NCBI RefSeq assembly: GCF_031845375.1
Contig: NZ_JAVREK010000012.1
Span: 78,846-142,845 of the forward strand
Direction: 5' to 3'
DNA length: 64,000 nucleotides
Source: Streptomonospora wellingtoniae
GTDB taxonomy: Bacteria > Actinomycetota > Actinomycetes > Streptosporangiales > Streptosporangiaceae
Position numbers and translations under genes: made by a program. The notes below the pieces were generated by a model, which saw nothing but the letters and a program-made list of their open reading frames with translations, was not told the DNA's origin and did no database searches. Every line of letters begins with the position of its first letter. Positions within the stretch are counted from its first letter, which is position 1. Positions 8,309 to 17,367 of this stretch are shown piece by piece.

Positions 8309-9517
8309 TTGAGCACGCGCTGCCTGTTCACGGACCTTTTCGGTTCGACCGCGTTCCTGCACGCGATGACCCGCGCCTTCGGCTGCGGCCGGTGCGAGCC
8401 CGCGCGCCAGCGGAACGCGCCCGAGACGCTGCAGAGCTGCGACCGCCACGCCGCGCAGTTCGACTCGGCGCTGACACTGCTGAGCGAGCACTGCCCCTGC
8501 GACCGCCACGGCGGATCCGCCGACTCCAAGATCACCGCACGCATGGGCGAGGTGCACGCCGCGCTCGATGCGGGCGAGATGCCCCCGGCCCGGGTCCGCC
8601 GCCTGGTCTTCGCGCTGCGCGACGCTGAGACCGACCGCGCGTTCTCGCGGCTGCGGCTGGTCTTCCCGCAGTGGTCGGGGCGCACGCTGCGCTGCGCGTT
8701 CTCCGAGCGGCCGCGCCGCTGGGCGCGCCAGCAGGCGGTGGCCGCGTGGGTGGCGCCCGGCGTCGTCGAGCAGGAGGCCCTCGCCGCCCTGGTGCTGGCC
8801 GCGGGCTTCGGCCACCCGGCGGTGGACCTGCCCGACGAGCAGCCGGACGAACCGATCGACTCCCCCCTTCCCGGCGACCACGGGTTCACCCGCGAGTCGG
8901 GGGCGGTACCGGTGGCCGACCGCGCGGGCCGCGCGATGGCGGTCTGCCGGGAGCGCCCGCTGGTGTCGGTGCCTACGGCCGAGTACCTGCTGCGCAAGCT
9001 GCAGGAGCTGGCCGACGGCGTGGACCCGGCGCGCGCCCGCACGGCCGACGAGGTGCGCCGCGTCGGCCTCGGGCAGTCGCTGCGCGGCATGGGGCCGGAC
9101 GACCTCGCGCGCGTTCTGACCGAGGTGCTGCGCCGGCTCGCCGACCGGCTGCCCGAGCACTTCGAACTGCTGGAGCGGGCACGCGGCCGGGCGCGCAGCG
9201 CCCCCTACCACCCGGTCGCCGACCCCGCGCCCTCCCCCGCGGTCGCGGAGCCGCCCGAGCGCCCGCGCACCGAGCACCTGCCCGAGCCGGAGCAGGACTG
9301 GCTGCGCCGCACCGCGTGGACGCTGGTGACGCGGGCGCGAGAGAACCCGGTCTACTATGCCACCAACCCGGTCGCGGCCCTGGACCGGTTCCTCGACACG
9401 CACCTGCGCACCCTGCCCGGCGCCGTACCCTCTGCCTGGGTCCGGGCCGTCAGCGACGACGACGTCCGCGCCGACCTGCTGGACACCCTGGTCGACCTGG
9501 TCGCGGCGGTGGAGTGA
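8309..9517 (+). CDS. Hypothetical protein, cysteine/histidine-rich N terminus
   Basis: About 402 aa if the TTG at 8309, preceded by GGGGAGAAGAAGGA, is the start. GTG 8285 or other in-frame starts back to 8114 are possible. Near the N terminus it has CGRCEP, SCDRHAAQFD and CPCDRHGG, which could bind a metal. The middle (residues about 150-300) is helical with conserved-looking tryptophans, followed by a proline-rich linker and a C-terminal helical segment. I recognise no family and cannot assign a function. Confidence 0.6.
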   Translation: MSTRCLFTDLFGSTAFLHAMTRAFGCGRCEPARQRNAPETLQSCDRHAAQFDSALTLLSEHCPCDRHGGSADSKITARMGEVHAALDAGEMPPARVRRLVFALRDAETDRAFSRLRLVFPQWSGRTLRCAFSERPRRWARQQAVAAWVAPGVVEQEALAALVLAAGFGHPAVDLPDEQPDEPIDSPLPGDHGFTRESGAVPVADRAGRAMAVCRERPLVSVPTAEYLLRKLQELADGVDPARARTADEVRRVGLGQSLRGMGPDDLARVLTEVLRRLADRLPEHFELLERARGRARSAPYHPVADPAPSPAVAEPPERPRTEHLPEPEQDWLRRTAWTLVTRARENPVYYATNPVAALDRFLDTHLRTLPGAVPSAWVRAVSDDDVRADLLDTLVDLVAAVE

Positions 9518-9669
9518 GCAGCGACTGCGTTGGACGTCGCGAATCATTGATTTGTACGCTGCCATACCGCCCGGTCACCCGCCTCACTCGTGCCCTGTCC
9601 GCGCGGCCGCACGCAGTGCCGCAGGCGTCGGCATGGCGTAGATTCGGACGGTGCACTCGCACTTCGGCG

Positions 9670-9698
9670 CGGACAGCCCCTTCGTACAGGTGTATGAT
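9670..9698 (+). promoter_or_regulatory. Promoter of the Lsr2-like gene
   Basis: A clear -10 TATGAT (9693-9698) follows CGGACA (9670-9675) with a 17-nt spacer. The implied start of transcription is about 45 nt upstream of the GTG at 9749. Confidence 0.5.
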
Positions 9699-9748
9699 TC
9701 GGCGATGAGCACGAACATGCCGACCCACTACCGAAGGGACACACCGCC

Positions 9749-10048
9749 GTGGTCACCGAGGTCTTCACGCTGAAGTACTGCGATCCGCACGCCGTCCGCG
9801 AGGAGAAGGTCGAGGCGACTGACGTCATCCAGTTCGCCTGGGAGGGGTCCGTCCGCGAGGTCGACGCCTGCGACGAGTGCAAGAAGGAGCACGAGACCCT
9901 CTATGAGCCGCTGGTCGACTACTCGCGGCCGGTGAAGAAGCGCCGCGCGAAGAAGGCCGACGCCGCCGACGCCAAGTCCGGCCCGGACGCCTCCGGCGAC
10001 GACTCCCCCTCCTCGGCCTCCGCGTCCGACGACTCCGACGATTCCTGA
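9749..10048 (+). CDS. Small Lsr2-dimerisation-like protein with cysteine motif
   Basis: A 99-aa protein starting at GTG 9749, with GAAGGG upstream. Residues 3-60 (VTEVFTLKY to YEPLVDYSRP) can be laid on the N-terminal beta-beta-alpha dimerisation domain of Lsr2 ('ETVxFxLDGxxYEIDL...LxxLxPYV'). Three cysteines (C11, C41 and C44, the last two as CDEC) suggest metal binding. The Lsr2 DNA-binding tail is absent; instead there is a basic KKRRAKK patch followed by an Asp/Ser-rich disordered end. It may modulate Lsr2 or bind DNA weakly. The homology is tentative. Confidence 0.6.
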   Translation: MVTEVFTLKYCDPHAVREEKVEATDVIQFAWEGSVREVDACDECKKEHETLYEPLVDYSRPVKKRRAKKADAADAKSGPDASGDDSPSSASASDDSDDS

Positions 10049-10090
10049 CCCGCCCGACTCCCGGGCGGCGGCACGGACAGCGGACATGCG

Positions 10091-10130
10091 GCGGGGGAGG
10101 CCGATGCCCCATTTCACCGGCCTCCCCCGC
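10091..10130. terminator. Terminator hairpin between convergent genes
   Basis: A perfect 13-bp stem with arms GCGGGGGAGGCCG (10091-10103) and its complement (10118-10130) and a 14-nt loop. It lies between the 3' ends of the plus-strand Lsr2-like gene and the minus-strand ACT-GNAT gene, so it can serve both. Confidence 0.75.
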
Positions 10131-10155
10131 CCGCTTCTCAGGAGGGTTCCTCGAT

Positions 10156-11247
10156 TCAGGCCCCGGCGGCGCCGGGCTCGGTCATCAGCTCGGCCAGCCT
10201 GCCCCCGCGCCTGGCGGGACCTGCGCCGGCCACCGGCAGCCGCGCGTGGACCACTCCGTCGTGCGGGGCGCCGACCGACGCACCCATGCGGTGCATGATG
10301 CGCTGCATCCCCCGGTTGCCGGCCACGGTCTCGGCGCGGATCTCGGCCAGGCCCCAGTCGGCGGCGACCGCGGTCAGCGCCCGGGTCAACGCGGTGCCCA
10401 CGCCCTGCCGCTGCCAGGAGTCCTCCACCAGGAAGGCGATTTCGCCCACGCCCGGGTCGAGCGTGTACATCAGGTGCGCCAGCGCGACCGGCTCGCCGCC
10501 CTCGCGCGGGCGCGCGAGCAGGGTCAGCCCCCGCTCCGGGTCGCAGAACAGGCCCAGCATGCTCGGCGTCAGCCGCCGCATGCCGGAGAAGTAGCGCCCG
10601 CGGGTGGTCTCGGGCGAGCAGCGGGCGTGCAGCCGCTGGATCGCGTCGGCGTCGGCCGTCCGGGCCTGGCCGACGGCGAGGCCGACGCCGCCGCGGGTCG
10701 CGATGGAGCCGTCCGTGGGTGCCGGGCCGGTGGGCGGCAGTACCGACCGCACCAGTGCGTCGGCGCGCGCCGACTCGGTCCAGGTGAAAGGCCGGTCGGG
10801 TCGGCGCAGCCGGACACCGCGCAACGGGCCCACCGGGACGACCAGCGTGGTCTCCGGCTCCTCCGGGAACTCCGGGACCGGCCGGGTCAGGTTGGTCCAG
10901 CGGGCCTCGTCGGCCATCAGCAGCTCGCCGAGCGCCTCGGGCAACCGGTTGGGCGCGCTGCGCAACCGGGACGTCAGCAGCAGCGCCTTGGTGACGTCGT
11001 CGCCGACCTCGCGGGGCTGTGCGGGCACGGCGCCGACCGAGTCGGTGACGCTGTGCCGGGCGACGTCGCGCAGCAGCGTGCGGTGCTCCCCCGGGATGTC
11101 GACGACGAACTCGTCCACCACGCCGGAGGCGTCGGCGTGTATCGACAGTCCGACGACGTTGCCGCCCCGGGCGGCCATCGCACCGACCACCGCTGCCAGT
11201 CGGCCGGGACGGTCCTCGACGACGGTGCGGATGCGCCACAGGCTCAT
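10156..11247 (-). CDS. GNAT acetyltransferase with N-terminal ACT domain
   Basis: A 363-aa two-domain protein. Residues 1-75 form an ACT ligand-binding domain (LWRIRTVVEDRPGRLAAVVG start, GGNVVGLSIHAD). Residues about 190-345 form a GNAT fold with the acetyl-CoA loop motif EDSWQRQGVGTALTRAL. ACT domains usually bind amino acids, so activity may respond to one. The acceptor is unknown; protein lysine acetylation is one possibility from similar actinobacterial fusions. It reads in the same direction as the hut genes, 177 nt downstream of hutI, but need not share their function. Confidence 0.8.
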   Translation of the reverse strand: MSLWRIRTVVEDRPGRLAAVVGAMAARGGNVVGLSIHADASGVVDEFVVDIPGEHRTLLRDVARHSVTDSVGAVPAQPREVGDDVTKALLLTSRLRSAPNRLPEALGELLMADEARWTNLTRPVPEFPEEPETTLVVPVGPLRGVRLRRPDRPFTWTESARADALVRSVLPPTGPAPTDGSIATRGGVGLAVGQARTADADAIQRLHARCSPETTRGRYFSGMRRLTPSMLGLFCDPERGLTLLARPREGGEPVALAHLMYTLDPGVGEIAFLVEDSWQRQGVGTALTRALTAVAADWGLAEIRAETVAGNRGMQRIMHRMGASVGAPHDGVVHARLPVAGAGPARRGGRLAELMTEPGAAGA

Positions 11248-11424
11248 GCGTCTCCCTTCACGAGTGGGCTCGGCCCCGGCGGCGCCGTGCGGTCGCGGGC
11301 CGATCCCCCTCCAGGGTGGGGCGTGCGCGTTTCGTGCGTGCTACATCCGGTAAATTCCACAGAAACCCCGCATGTGGACCTCCGCCCCGGTCTGTCCTGA
11401 AACGCCCGCCGCGCGGGCGCCCGG

Positions 11425-12666
11425 TCAGGGCCGCCCCGCCACGAGTTCGCCGTCCTTCCACACGGCCGCGACCTGGGGAACTCCGGGCCGGTAGGCCAGG
11501 TACACCGGGTTGGGGGCCTCCAGCAGGACGATGTCCGCGCGGGCGCCGGCGGACAGGCGGCCGACATCGTCCCGGCGCAGCGCCTGCGCACCGCCCGCGG
11601 TCGCCGCGCGCACCGCCTCCTCGGGGGTCATGCGCATCTCGCGGACCGCCAGCGCGATGCACAGCGCCATGCTGGAGGTGAAGCACGAGCCGGGGTTGCA
11701 GTCGCCGGCCAGCGCGACGCGGGCCCCGGCGTCGAGGAGGGCGCGCGCGTCGGGATAGGGCTGGCGGGTGGAGAAGTCCACCCCGGGCAGCAGCGTGGCG
11801 ACCGTCGCCGGCCCCGCACCCGCCGCCGAGTCGGCCAGCGCGGCCACGTCGCCGTCCGCCAGGTGGGTGCAGTGGTCCACCGACGCCGCGCCCTCCTGCA
11901 CGGCCAAGCGGACGCCGGGCCCGTGGCCCAACTGGTTGCCGTGCACGCGCGGCAGCAGCCCGCGCTCGCGCCCGGCCCGCAGGACGCGCCGCGCCTGGTC
12001 CTCGTCGAAGGCGCCGCGCTCGCAGAACACGTCGACCCAGCGGGCGTGCGGAGCGCAGGCCTCCAGCATCGCGCCGGTGACCAGGTCCACGTAGCCGTCG
12101 GGGTCGCCCTCGTACTCGGGCGGGACGACGTGCGCACCGAGGAAGGTCACCTCGCCGGTCAGCCGCGCGGCGGCCCGCAGGCAGCGCTCCTCGTCGGCGA
12201 CGCTGAGCCCGTAGCCGGACTTGACCTCGAGCGTGGTGGTCCCCTGGGCGCGTGCCTCGCGCAGCAGGCGCGTGGCGTTGCCCAGCAGCTCGGTGTCGGA
12301 CGCGCCGCGGGTGGCTGCGACGGTGGTGCGGATTCCGCCGGCCTCGTAGGGCCGCCCGCTCATCCGGGCGCCGAACTCCCGGCTGCGGTCGCCGGCGAAG
12401 ACGATGTGGGAGTGGCTGTCGACGAACCCGGGGATGACGCACCGCCCGGCGGCGTCCACGCGCACGTCGGCGGCCGGGGCCCGGGACCGCGGGCCGCACC
12501 AGGCCACCCGGCCGGATTCGACGACCAGGGCGGCACCGGCCACCTCGCCGAGTTCGCCGGCGCCGAGCGCGGTGTCGTTCGTGGCGAGGACCCCGATGTC
12601 GTCGATCAGAACCGAGGAGACGGCGGGCACGGGTCGGGGTCGGGTGGCGGGCGGTGTGGTGCTCAT
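11425..12666 (-). CDS. hutI: Imidazolonepropionase
   Basis: 413 aa from ATG 12666. An amidohydrolase that opens 4-imidazolone-5-propanoate to N-formimidoyl-glutamate, the third step of histidine breakdown. It shows the metal-binding HSH pair (H85, H87 in GFVDSHSHIVFAGDR), VKSGYGL, the histidine of LPRVHGNQLGHG, and the aspartate region ALAGDCNPGS typical of HutI. It is the last gene of the minus-strand hut cluster, 160 nt after hutF, a gap that could hold its own promoter. Length is normal for the family. Confidence 0.93.
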   Translation of the reverse strand: MSTTPPATRPRPVPAVSSVLIDDIGVLATNDTALGAGELGEVAGAALVVESGRVAWCGPRSRAPAADVRVDAAGRCVIPGFVDSHSHIVFAGDRSREFGARMSGRPYEAGGIRTTVAATRGASDTELLGNATRLLREARAQGTTTLEVKSGYGLSVADEERCLRAAARLTGEVTFLGAHVVPPEYEGDPDGYVDLVTGAMLEACAPHARWVDVFCERGAFDEDQARRVLRAGRERGLLPRVHGNQLGHGPGVRLAVQEGAASVDHCTHLADGDVAALADSAAGAGPATVATLLPGVDFSTRQPYPDARALLDAGARVALAGDCNPGSCFTSSMALCIALAVREMRMTPEEAVRAATAGGAQALRRDDVGRLSAGARADIVLLEAPNPVYLAYRPGVPQVAAVWKDGELVAGRP

Positions 12667-12826
12667 CGGCGTCGCGGCGTGCCGGGCGCCGCGTTCCTCC
12701 CTTCGGTTGCGGGGCGGGGCGTGCGCGGGGTCGGGGCGGGGGCGGGGTCCGTGAGCGCAGCGGGGCCGGGAACGGCGGTCGGCGGCCGCGCGGGACCGCC
12801 GCCCGCGGCATGCGCGTCGGGAGGGC

Positions 12827-14263
12827 TCAACGGACCGACTCCCTGACGGCCGCGTCCAACCGCGCCGCCGCATCGGGCATGAGCGTGTGCACGCCGTCGC
12901 GTACGATCCAGCGGCCGTCGGCCATGACATGGCGGACGTCGGCGGCGGAGGCCGCCCACACCAGGGCCTCGGCTGCGTGCGCGGGGTCGAATCCGGCCAG
13001 TCGGACGCCGTCGGCGGCCACGTTGACCAGGTCGGCGCGGGCGCCCGCGGCGATGCGCCCCGCCCCGCGGTCTCCCCCGGTTTCAGGCTCGGGCGCCCAC
13101 CCCAGAGCCGCGTGTCCGCCGGTGTGCAGTGCCTCCAGCAGGCGGTGGGCGGGCAGGTTGCCGCGGCGTCCGGTGCGCAGGCGCTCGTGCTCCTCGGCTC
13201 CACGGGCCTCGGCGAACATGTCGACGGTGCTGTGACCGTCGCTGCCCAGCGAAAGCGCGACGCCGCCCAAGCGGTCCAGCTCAGGCAGGCCGTCGGCCAG
13301 GTCCCGCTCGGTGGTGGGGCACAGGCACACCCCGGCACCGGTGCCGCGGACCAGGTCGGCGTCGGCGCCGGTGAGGTGGGTGGCGTGCACGAGTGCGGGG
13401 CGCAGGGAGGCGAGGAAGCCGGTCTCGTCAAGGACCCCGGCCGGGGTGTGCCCGTTGGCGGCCAGGCAGGCGGCGTTCTCGGCGGGCTGCTCGGAGAGGT
13501 GGATGTGGGTCGCGGCCCACGCGGCGTCGGGCGCCGCTCTGGCGATGCGGGCGAGGTCGGCGGGCGGCACCGCGCGCACCGAGTGGGCGGCGGCGCCGAC
13601 GCGGGCGCGGCCGCCGATCGGCCGCAGGGCGGCGACCCTCTCGGCCCAGGCGTCGGCTCCCGCGTCGCCGAAGCGCAGCTGCGGCCCCTCCAGCGGCGTG
13701 TACCCGCTGCGGGGGTCCAGGCCTCCGGCGAGGTAGCAGGCGTCGAGCAGGGTGATCCGGACTCCGGCGTCGTCCGCGGCGGCGATGAGGGCCCGGCCCA
13801 TGGCGTTGGGGTCGCTGTAGCGGGCGCCGCCGGGCGCGTGGTGCACGTAGTGGAACTCGCCGACGCAGGTGACTCCGGCAAGCGCCATCTCGGCGTAGAC
13901 GGCGCCGGCGAGGCGGCGGTAGGAGTCGGGGTCCAGCCGCTCGGCGACCTCGTACATGCGCCGGCGCCAGGTCCAGAAGCTGCCGCCGTCCTCGCCCGTG
14001 CGCCCGCGCAGCACCCGGTGGAAGGCATGTGAGTGCGCGTTGGCGAATCCGGCGACCGTGAGCCCGCTCAGCCGCTCGGCGCCGTCGGGCGGGCGCGTGT
14101 CGCGGGCGAGGGAGGTGATCAGGCCGCCGGAGACCTCGACGAGCACCCCGGGCGCGGCCGCGCCGCCCGCACCCGAGTCCAGCAGCGCCCACTCGCACCA
14201 GTAGCGCTCCGCGGACCGCGGCGCCCCTGCGCCGCCGCTCTCGTCACCGGCCTCGACGAACAT
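12827..14263 (-). CDS. hutF: Formimidoylglutamate deiminase
   Basis: 478 aa from ATG 14263, after a GGGGA ribosome site. An amidohydrolase-superfamily enzyme that hydrolyses N-formimidoyl-L-glutamate to N-formyl-L-glutamate and ammonia. It has the metal-binding HSH (H77 and H79 in FANAHSHAFHR), THIHLSEQ, a histidine in LVHATHL and the SLGSDGHSTVDMF aspartate motif of HutF. Its presence shows that this organism uses the deiminase branch rather than direct formiminohydrolase HutG. It lies downstream of the M20 amidohydrolase gene with a 109-nt gap. Confidence 0.92.
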   Translation of the reverse strand: MFVEAGDESGGAGAPRSAERYWCEWALLDSGAGGAAAPGVLVEVSGGLITSLARDTRPPDGAERLSGLTVAGFANAHSHAFHRVLRGRTGEDGGSFWTWRRRMYEVAERLDPDSYRRLAGAVYAEMALAGVTCVGEFHYVHHAPGGARYSDPNAMGRALIAAADDAGVRITLLDACYLAGGLDPRSGYTPLEGPQLRFGDAGADAWAERVAALRPIGGRARVGAAAHSVRAVPPADLARIARAAPDAAWAATHIHLSEQPAENAACLAANGHTPAGVLDETGFLASLRPALVHATHLTGADADLVRGTGAGVCLCPTTERDLADGLPELDRLGGVALSLGSDGHSTVDMFAEARGAEEHERLRTGRRGNLPAHRLLEALHTGGHAALGWAPEPETGGDRGAGRIAAGARADLVNVAADGVRLAGFDPAHAAEALVWAASAADVRHVMADGRWIVRDGVHTLMPDAAARLDAAVRESVR

Positions 14264-14372
14264 CCCCAGGTCCCCGTCCTCGTAGTGGCAGCGGAACCAG
14301 GCGATCGTCAGCCTCTCGCCGACACGGGCCCCGCCCGGCGCCGGGCCCTCTCCCGCGCCCCGACCGCACCGC

Positions 14373-15608
14373 TTACGCCTCGTCCCGCGGGCCGGCCCCG
14401 GTCAGGTCGGCCAGGACGTCGGCCAGCGCTTCCACGCCCGAACGGCAGTCGGCTCCGGTGGCCCTCTCCTCGGGCGCGTGGGAGGTGCCGGTGGGGTTGC
14501 GCACGAACAGCATGGCGGTGGGCACGGCGGTGGCCAGCACGCCGGCGTCATGGCCGGCGCCGGTGGTGAGCAGCGGCGGGCCGCCCGCCTCGCCTCCGAC
14601 ACGGGCGGCGATGCGGTCGCGCAGTCGGTGGTCGAAATCCACCAGCGGCGACGCGGACTCCAGGAACCCGTTCACCGTGACGCCGTGCTCGGCCGCGCTG
14701 CCGCGCGCGGCCGCGTCGACCCGGTCGACCACCGCGCGCAGCGCACCCTCGTCGGCCGCGCGCGCGTCCAGCCAGGCGCGCACGCGGGACGGTACGGCGT
14801 TGGTGCCGTTGGGGGACACGCGCACCTTGCCCACGGTCGCCAGGGCTCCGTTCGCCTCGGCCGCCCGGCGCGCCTCCAGAACGGCGGCGGCGAAGGGCAG
14901 CATGGGGTCGCTGCGGTCGGCCAGGAGCGTGGTCCCCGCGTGGTCGGCCTGGCCGGAGAAGTCCAGCCGCCACCGGCCGTGGGGCCACACGGCCGAGGCG
15001 ACGCCGACAGGGGCGCCGGAGTGGACCAGTGCCCGCCCCTGCTCGATGTGCAGCTCGACGAACGCGCCGATGCGGCCCAGCAGCTCGCGGTCGGCGCCCA
15101 GCCGGCCGGGGTCGAGGCCGGCCGCCTCCATCGCGTGCGCCCAGGTGACGCCGTCTGCGTCGGCGAGCCCGCCGGCGCGCTCGGGGGTGATCGCCCCCGT
15201 CAGCAGCCGGCTGCCCAGGCAGGGTACGCCGAAGCGGGCGCCCTCCTCCTCGGCGAACACCGCTACGGCCAGGGGGCGGCGGGGCCGCAGGCCGCGCCGG
15301 CGCAGCTCCCCGATCGCGGCGAGGGCGCCGACGACGCCCAGCGGCCCGTCGTAGGCTCCCCCGTCGGGCACGGAGTCCAGGTGGGACCCGGTGACCACCG
15401 CCTCGGGGCCGGGTTCGCCCCACCAGGCCCAGAGGTTGCCGTTGCCGTCGGTCCCGACGTCGAGTCCTCGCGCACTCGCCGCCGAGACGAACCAGGCGCG
15501 CGCCTCGGCGTCGGCGGATCCCCAGGAGAACCTCCGGTAACCACCGGTGATGCGGTTACGCCCCACCGGGGCCAGCTCGGTCCACAGCTCCTCGAAGTCG
15601 TCGCTCAT
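14373..15608 (-). CDS. AllC-like M20 amidohydrolase of the hut cluster
   Basis: 411 aa, start ATG 15608. A metallo-amidase of the allantoate amidohydrolase / N-carbamoyl-amino-acid hydrolase family: metal ligands in TGSHLDSVPDGGAYDGPLGV (H76, D78, D87), the EEEGARFG segment, and a lid/dimerisation domain with FSGQADHAGTT. It lies between hutU and hutF in the same direction. HutF makes N-formylglutamate and no classical N-formylglutamate deformylase is seen nearby, so this enzyme probably removes the formyl group to give glutamate and formate. That role is inference from position; family membership is sure. Confidence 0.85.
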   Translation of the reverse strand: MSDDFEELWTELAPVGRNRITGGYRRFSWGSADAEARAWFVSAASARGLDVGTDGNGNLWAWWGEPGPEAVVTGSHLDSVPDGGAYDGPLGVVGALAAIGELRRRGLRPRRPLAVAVFAEEEGARFGVPCLGSRLLTGAITPERAGGLADADGVTWAHAMEAAGLDPGRLGADRELLGRIGAFVELHIEQGRALVHSGAPVGVASAVWPHGRWRLDFSGQADHAGTTLLADRSDPMLPFAAAVLEARRAAEANGALATVGKVRVSPNGTNAVPSRVRAWLDARAADEGALRAVVDRVDAAARGSAAEHGVTVNGFLESASPLVDFDHRLRDRIAARVGGEAGGPPLLTTGAGHDAGVLATAVPTAMLFVRNPTGTSHAPEERATGADCRSGVEALADVLADLTGAGPRDEA

Positions 15609-15672
15609 CGGCGTCCCGTCCCCCGCATGCGCTCGTCGTACGCCGTTCGCGGCCGTGCGCCGCCCGCGCCCA

Positions 15673-17349
15673 TCAGTCCCGGTCCCCGCTCATGGGCAGC
15701 CGGATCCCGTGCTCGCGGGCGACGTCTTCGGCCTGGCCATACCCCGCATCGGCGTGGCGGATCACGCCGGTCGCGGGGTCGTTGGACAGCACCCGCTCCA
15801 GCTTGCGCGCTGCCAGCGCGCTGCCGTCGGCGACCGCCACCTGGCCGGCGTGGAGGGAGCGGCCGATCCCGACGCCGCCGCCGTGGTGGATCGAGACCCA
15901 CGAGGCGCCCGAGGCGGTGTTGACGAGCGCGTTGAGCAGCGGCCAGTCGGCGATGGCGTCGGAGCCGTCGGCCATGGCCTCGGTCTCGCGGTAGGGGGAG
16001 GCGACCGAGCCGGTGTCGAGGTGGTCGCGGCCGATGGCCAGCGGTGCGCTGATCTCGCCGGAGGCCACCAGTTCGTTGAAGCGCAGTCCGGCCGCCGCCC
16101 GCTCGCCCTGCCCCAGCCAGCAGATCCGCGCCGGGAGCCCTTGGAAGGACACCCGCTCGCCGGCCGTGCGGATCCAGCGGGACAGGTGGTCGTCGTCACC
16201 GAACAGCTCCAGCACGGCCCGGTCGGTGCGGGCGATGTCGCCGGGGTCGCCCGAGAGCGCCGCCCATCGGAAGGGGCCCTTTCCCTGGCAGAACAGCGGG
16301 CGGATGTAGGCGGGCACGAAGCCCGGGAAGTCGAAGGCGCGCGTGTAGCCGGCGGTTCGGGCCTCGCCGCGGATGGAGTTGCCGTAGTCGAAGACCTCGG
16401 CGCCCGCGTCGGCGAAGCCGACCATCGCTTCGACGTGGGCGGCCATGGAGTCCCGAGCGCGGCGGGTGAACCCCTCGGGGTCGCGGGCCGCGTAGTCGGC
16501 CCAGTCGTCGAAGTCGACCCCGGCGGGCAGGTAGGCCAGCGGGTCGTGTGCGGAGGTCTGGTCGGTGACGATGTCGGCCGGGGCCCCGCGGCGCAGCAGT
16601 TCGGGCACGGTCTCGGCGGCGTTGCCCACAACGCCGATCGATACGGCGCGCCGCTCGGTGCGCGCCCTCTCGGCCAGCGCCAGCGCCTCGTCGAGGCTGT
16701 CGGCGCGCTCGTCCAGGTAGCCCTGCGCGAGGCGGCGCTCGATGCGGGTGGCGTCGCATTCGACCACGAGTGCCGCACCGCCGTTCAGGGTCACCGCCAG
16801 CGGCTGCGCGCCGCCCATGCCGCCCAGGCCGGCGGTGAGCGTGAGGGTGCCGGCCAGGTCGGCGCCGAAGCGCTTGGCCGCCACCGCGCCGAAGGTCTCG
16901 TAGGTACCCTGCAGGATCCCCTGGGTTCCGATGTAGATCCAGGAGCCGGCGGTCATCTGCCCGTACATGGTCAGACCCAGCGCCTCCAGGCGGCGGAACT
17001 CCTCCCAGTTCGACCAGTCGCCGACGAGGTTGGCGTTGGCGATGAGCACGCGCGGCGCCCATTCGTGGGTGGGCAGCACGCCCACGGGGCGGCCGGACTG
17101 GACGAGCAGCGTCTCGTCGTCACCCAGTTCGCGCAGCACAGCGGTGATGCGGTCGAAGCTCGCCCAGTCGCGCGCGGCCCGGCCGCTGCCGCCGTAGACG
17201 ACCAGCCGGTCGGGGTGCTCGGCGACCTCCGGGTCGAGGTTGTTGTGCAGCATCCGCAGCGCGGCCTCCTGCGGCCACCCCTTGGCGGTGCGAGCGGTGC
17301 CGCGCGGTGCGCGCACGGTCCGCGGTGCCGAGCCGGTTCCCATGGTCAT
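15673..17349 (-). CDS. hutU: Urocanate hydratase
   Basis: 558 aa, start ATG 17349 with GGGAGG six bases upstream (ATG 17343 is an alternative). It converts urocanate to imidazolonepropionate with tightly bound NAD+. Recognisable blocks are GWPQEAALRMLHNNLDP near the N terminus, the NAD-binding TAGLGGMGGAQPLA, the FDYGNSIRGEA region and SIHHGGGVGIGRSLHAGQ near the C terminus. Length is normal. It starts 18 nt after the hutH stop, so the two are surely co-transcribed. Confidence 0.95.
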   Translation of the reverse strand: MTMGTGSAPRTVRAPRGTARTAKGWPQEAALRMLHNNLDPEVAEHPDRLVVYGGSGRAARDWASFDRITAVLRELGDDETLLVQSGRPVGVLPTHEWAPRVLIANANLVGDWSNWEEFRRLEALGLTMYGQMTAGSWIYIGTQGILQGTYETFGAVAAKRFGADLAGTLTLTAGLGGMGGAQPLAVTLNGGAALVVECDATRIERRLAQGYLDERADSLDEALALAERARTERRAVSIGVVGNAAETVPELLRRGAPADIVTDQTSAHDPLAYLPAGVDFDDWADYAARDPEGFTRRARDSMAAHVEAMVGFADAGAEVFDYGNSIRGEARTAGYTRAFDFPGFVPAYIRPLFCQGKGPFRWAALSGDPGDIARTDRAVLELFGDDDHLSRWIRTAGERVSFQGLPARICWLGQGERAAAGLRFNELVASGEISAPLAIGRDHLDTGSVASPYRETEAMADGSDAIADWPLLNALVNTASGASWVSIHHGGGVGIGRSLHAGQVAVADGSALAARKLERVLSNDPATGVIRHADAGYGQAEDVAREHGIRLPMSGDRD

Positions 17350-17367
17350 CGCTGTCCTCCCGGACGG

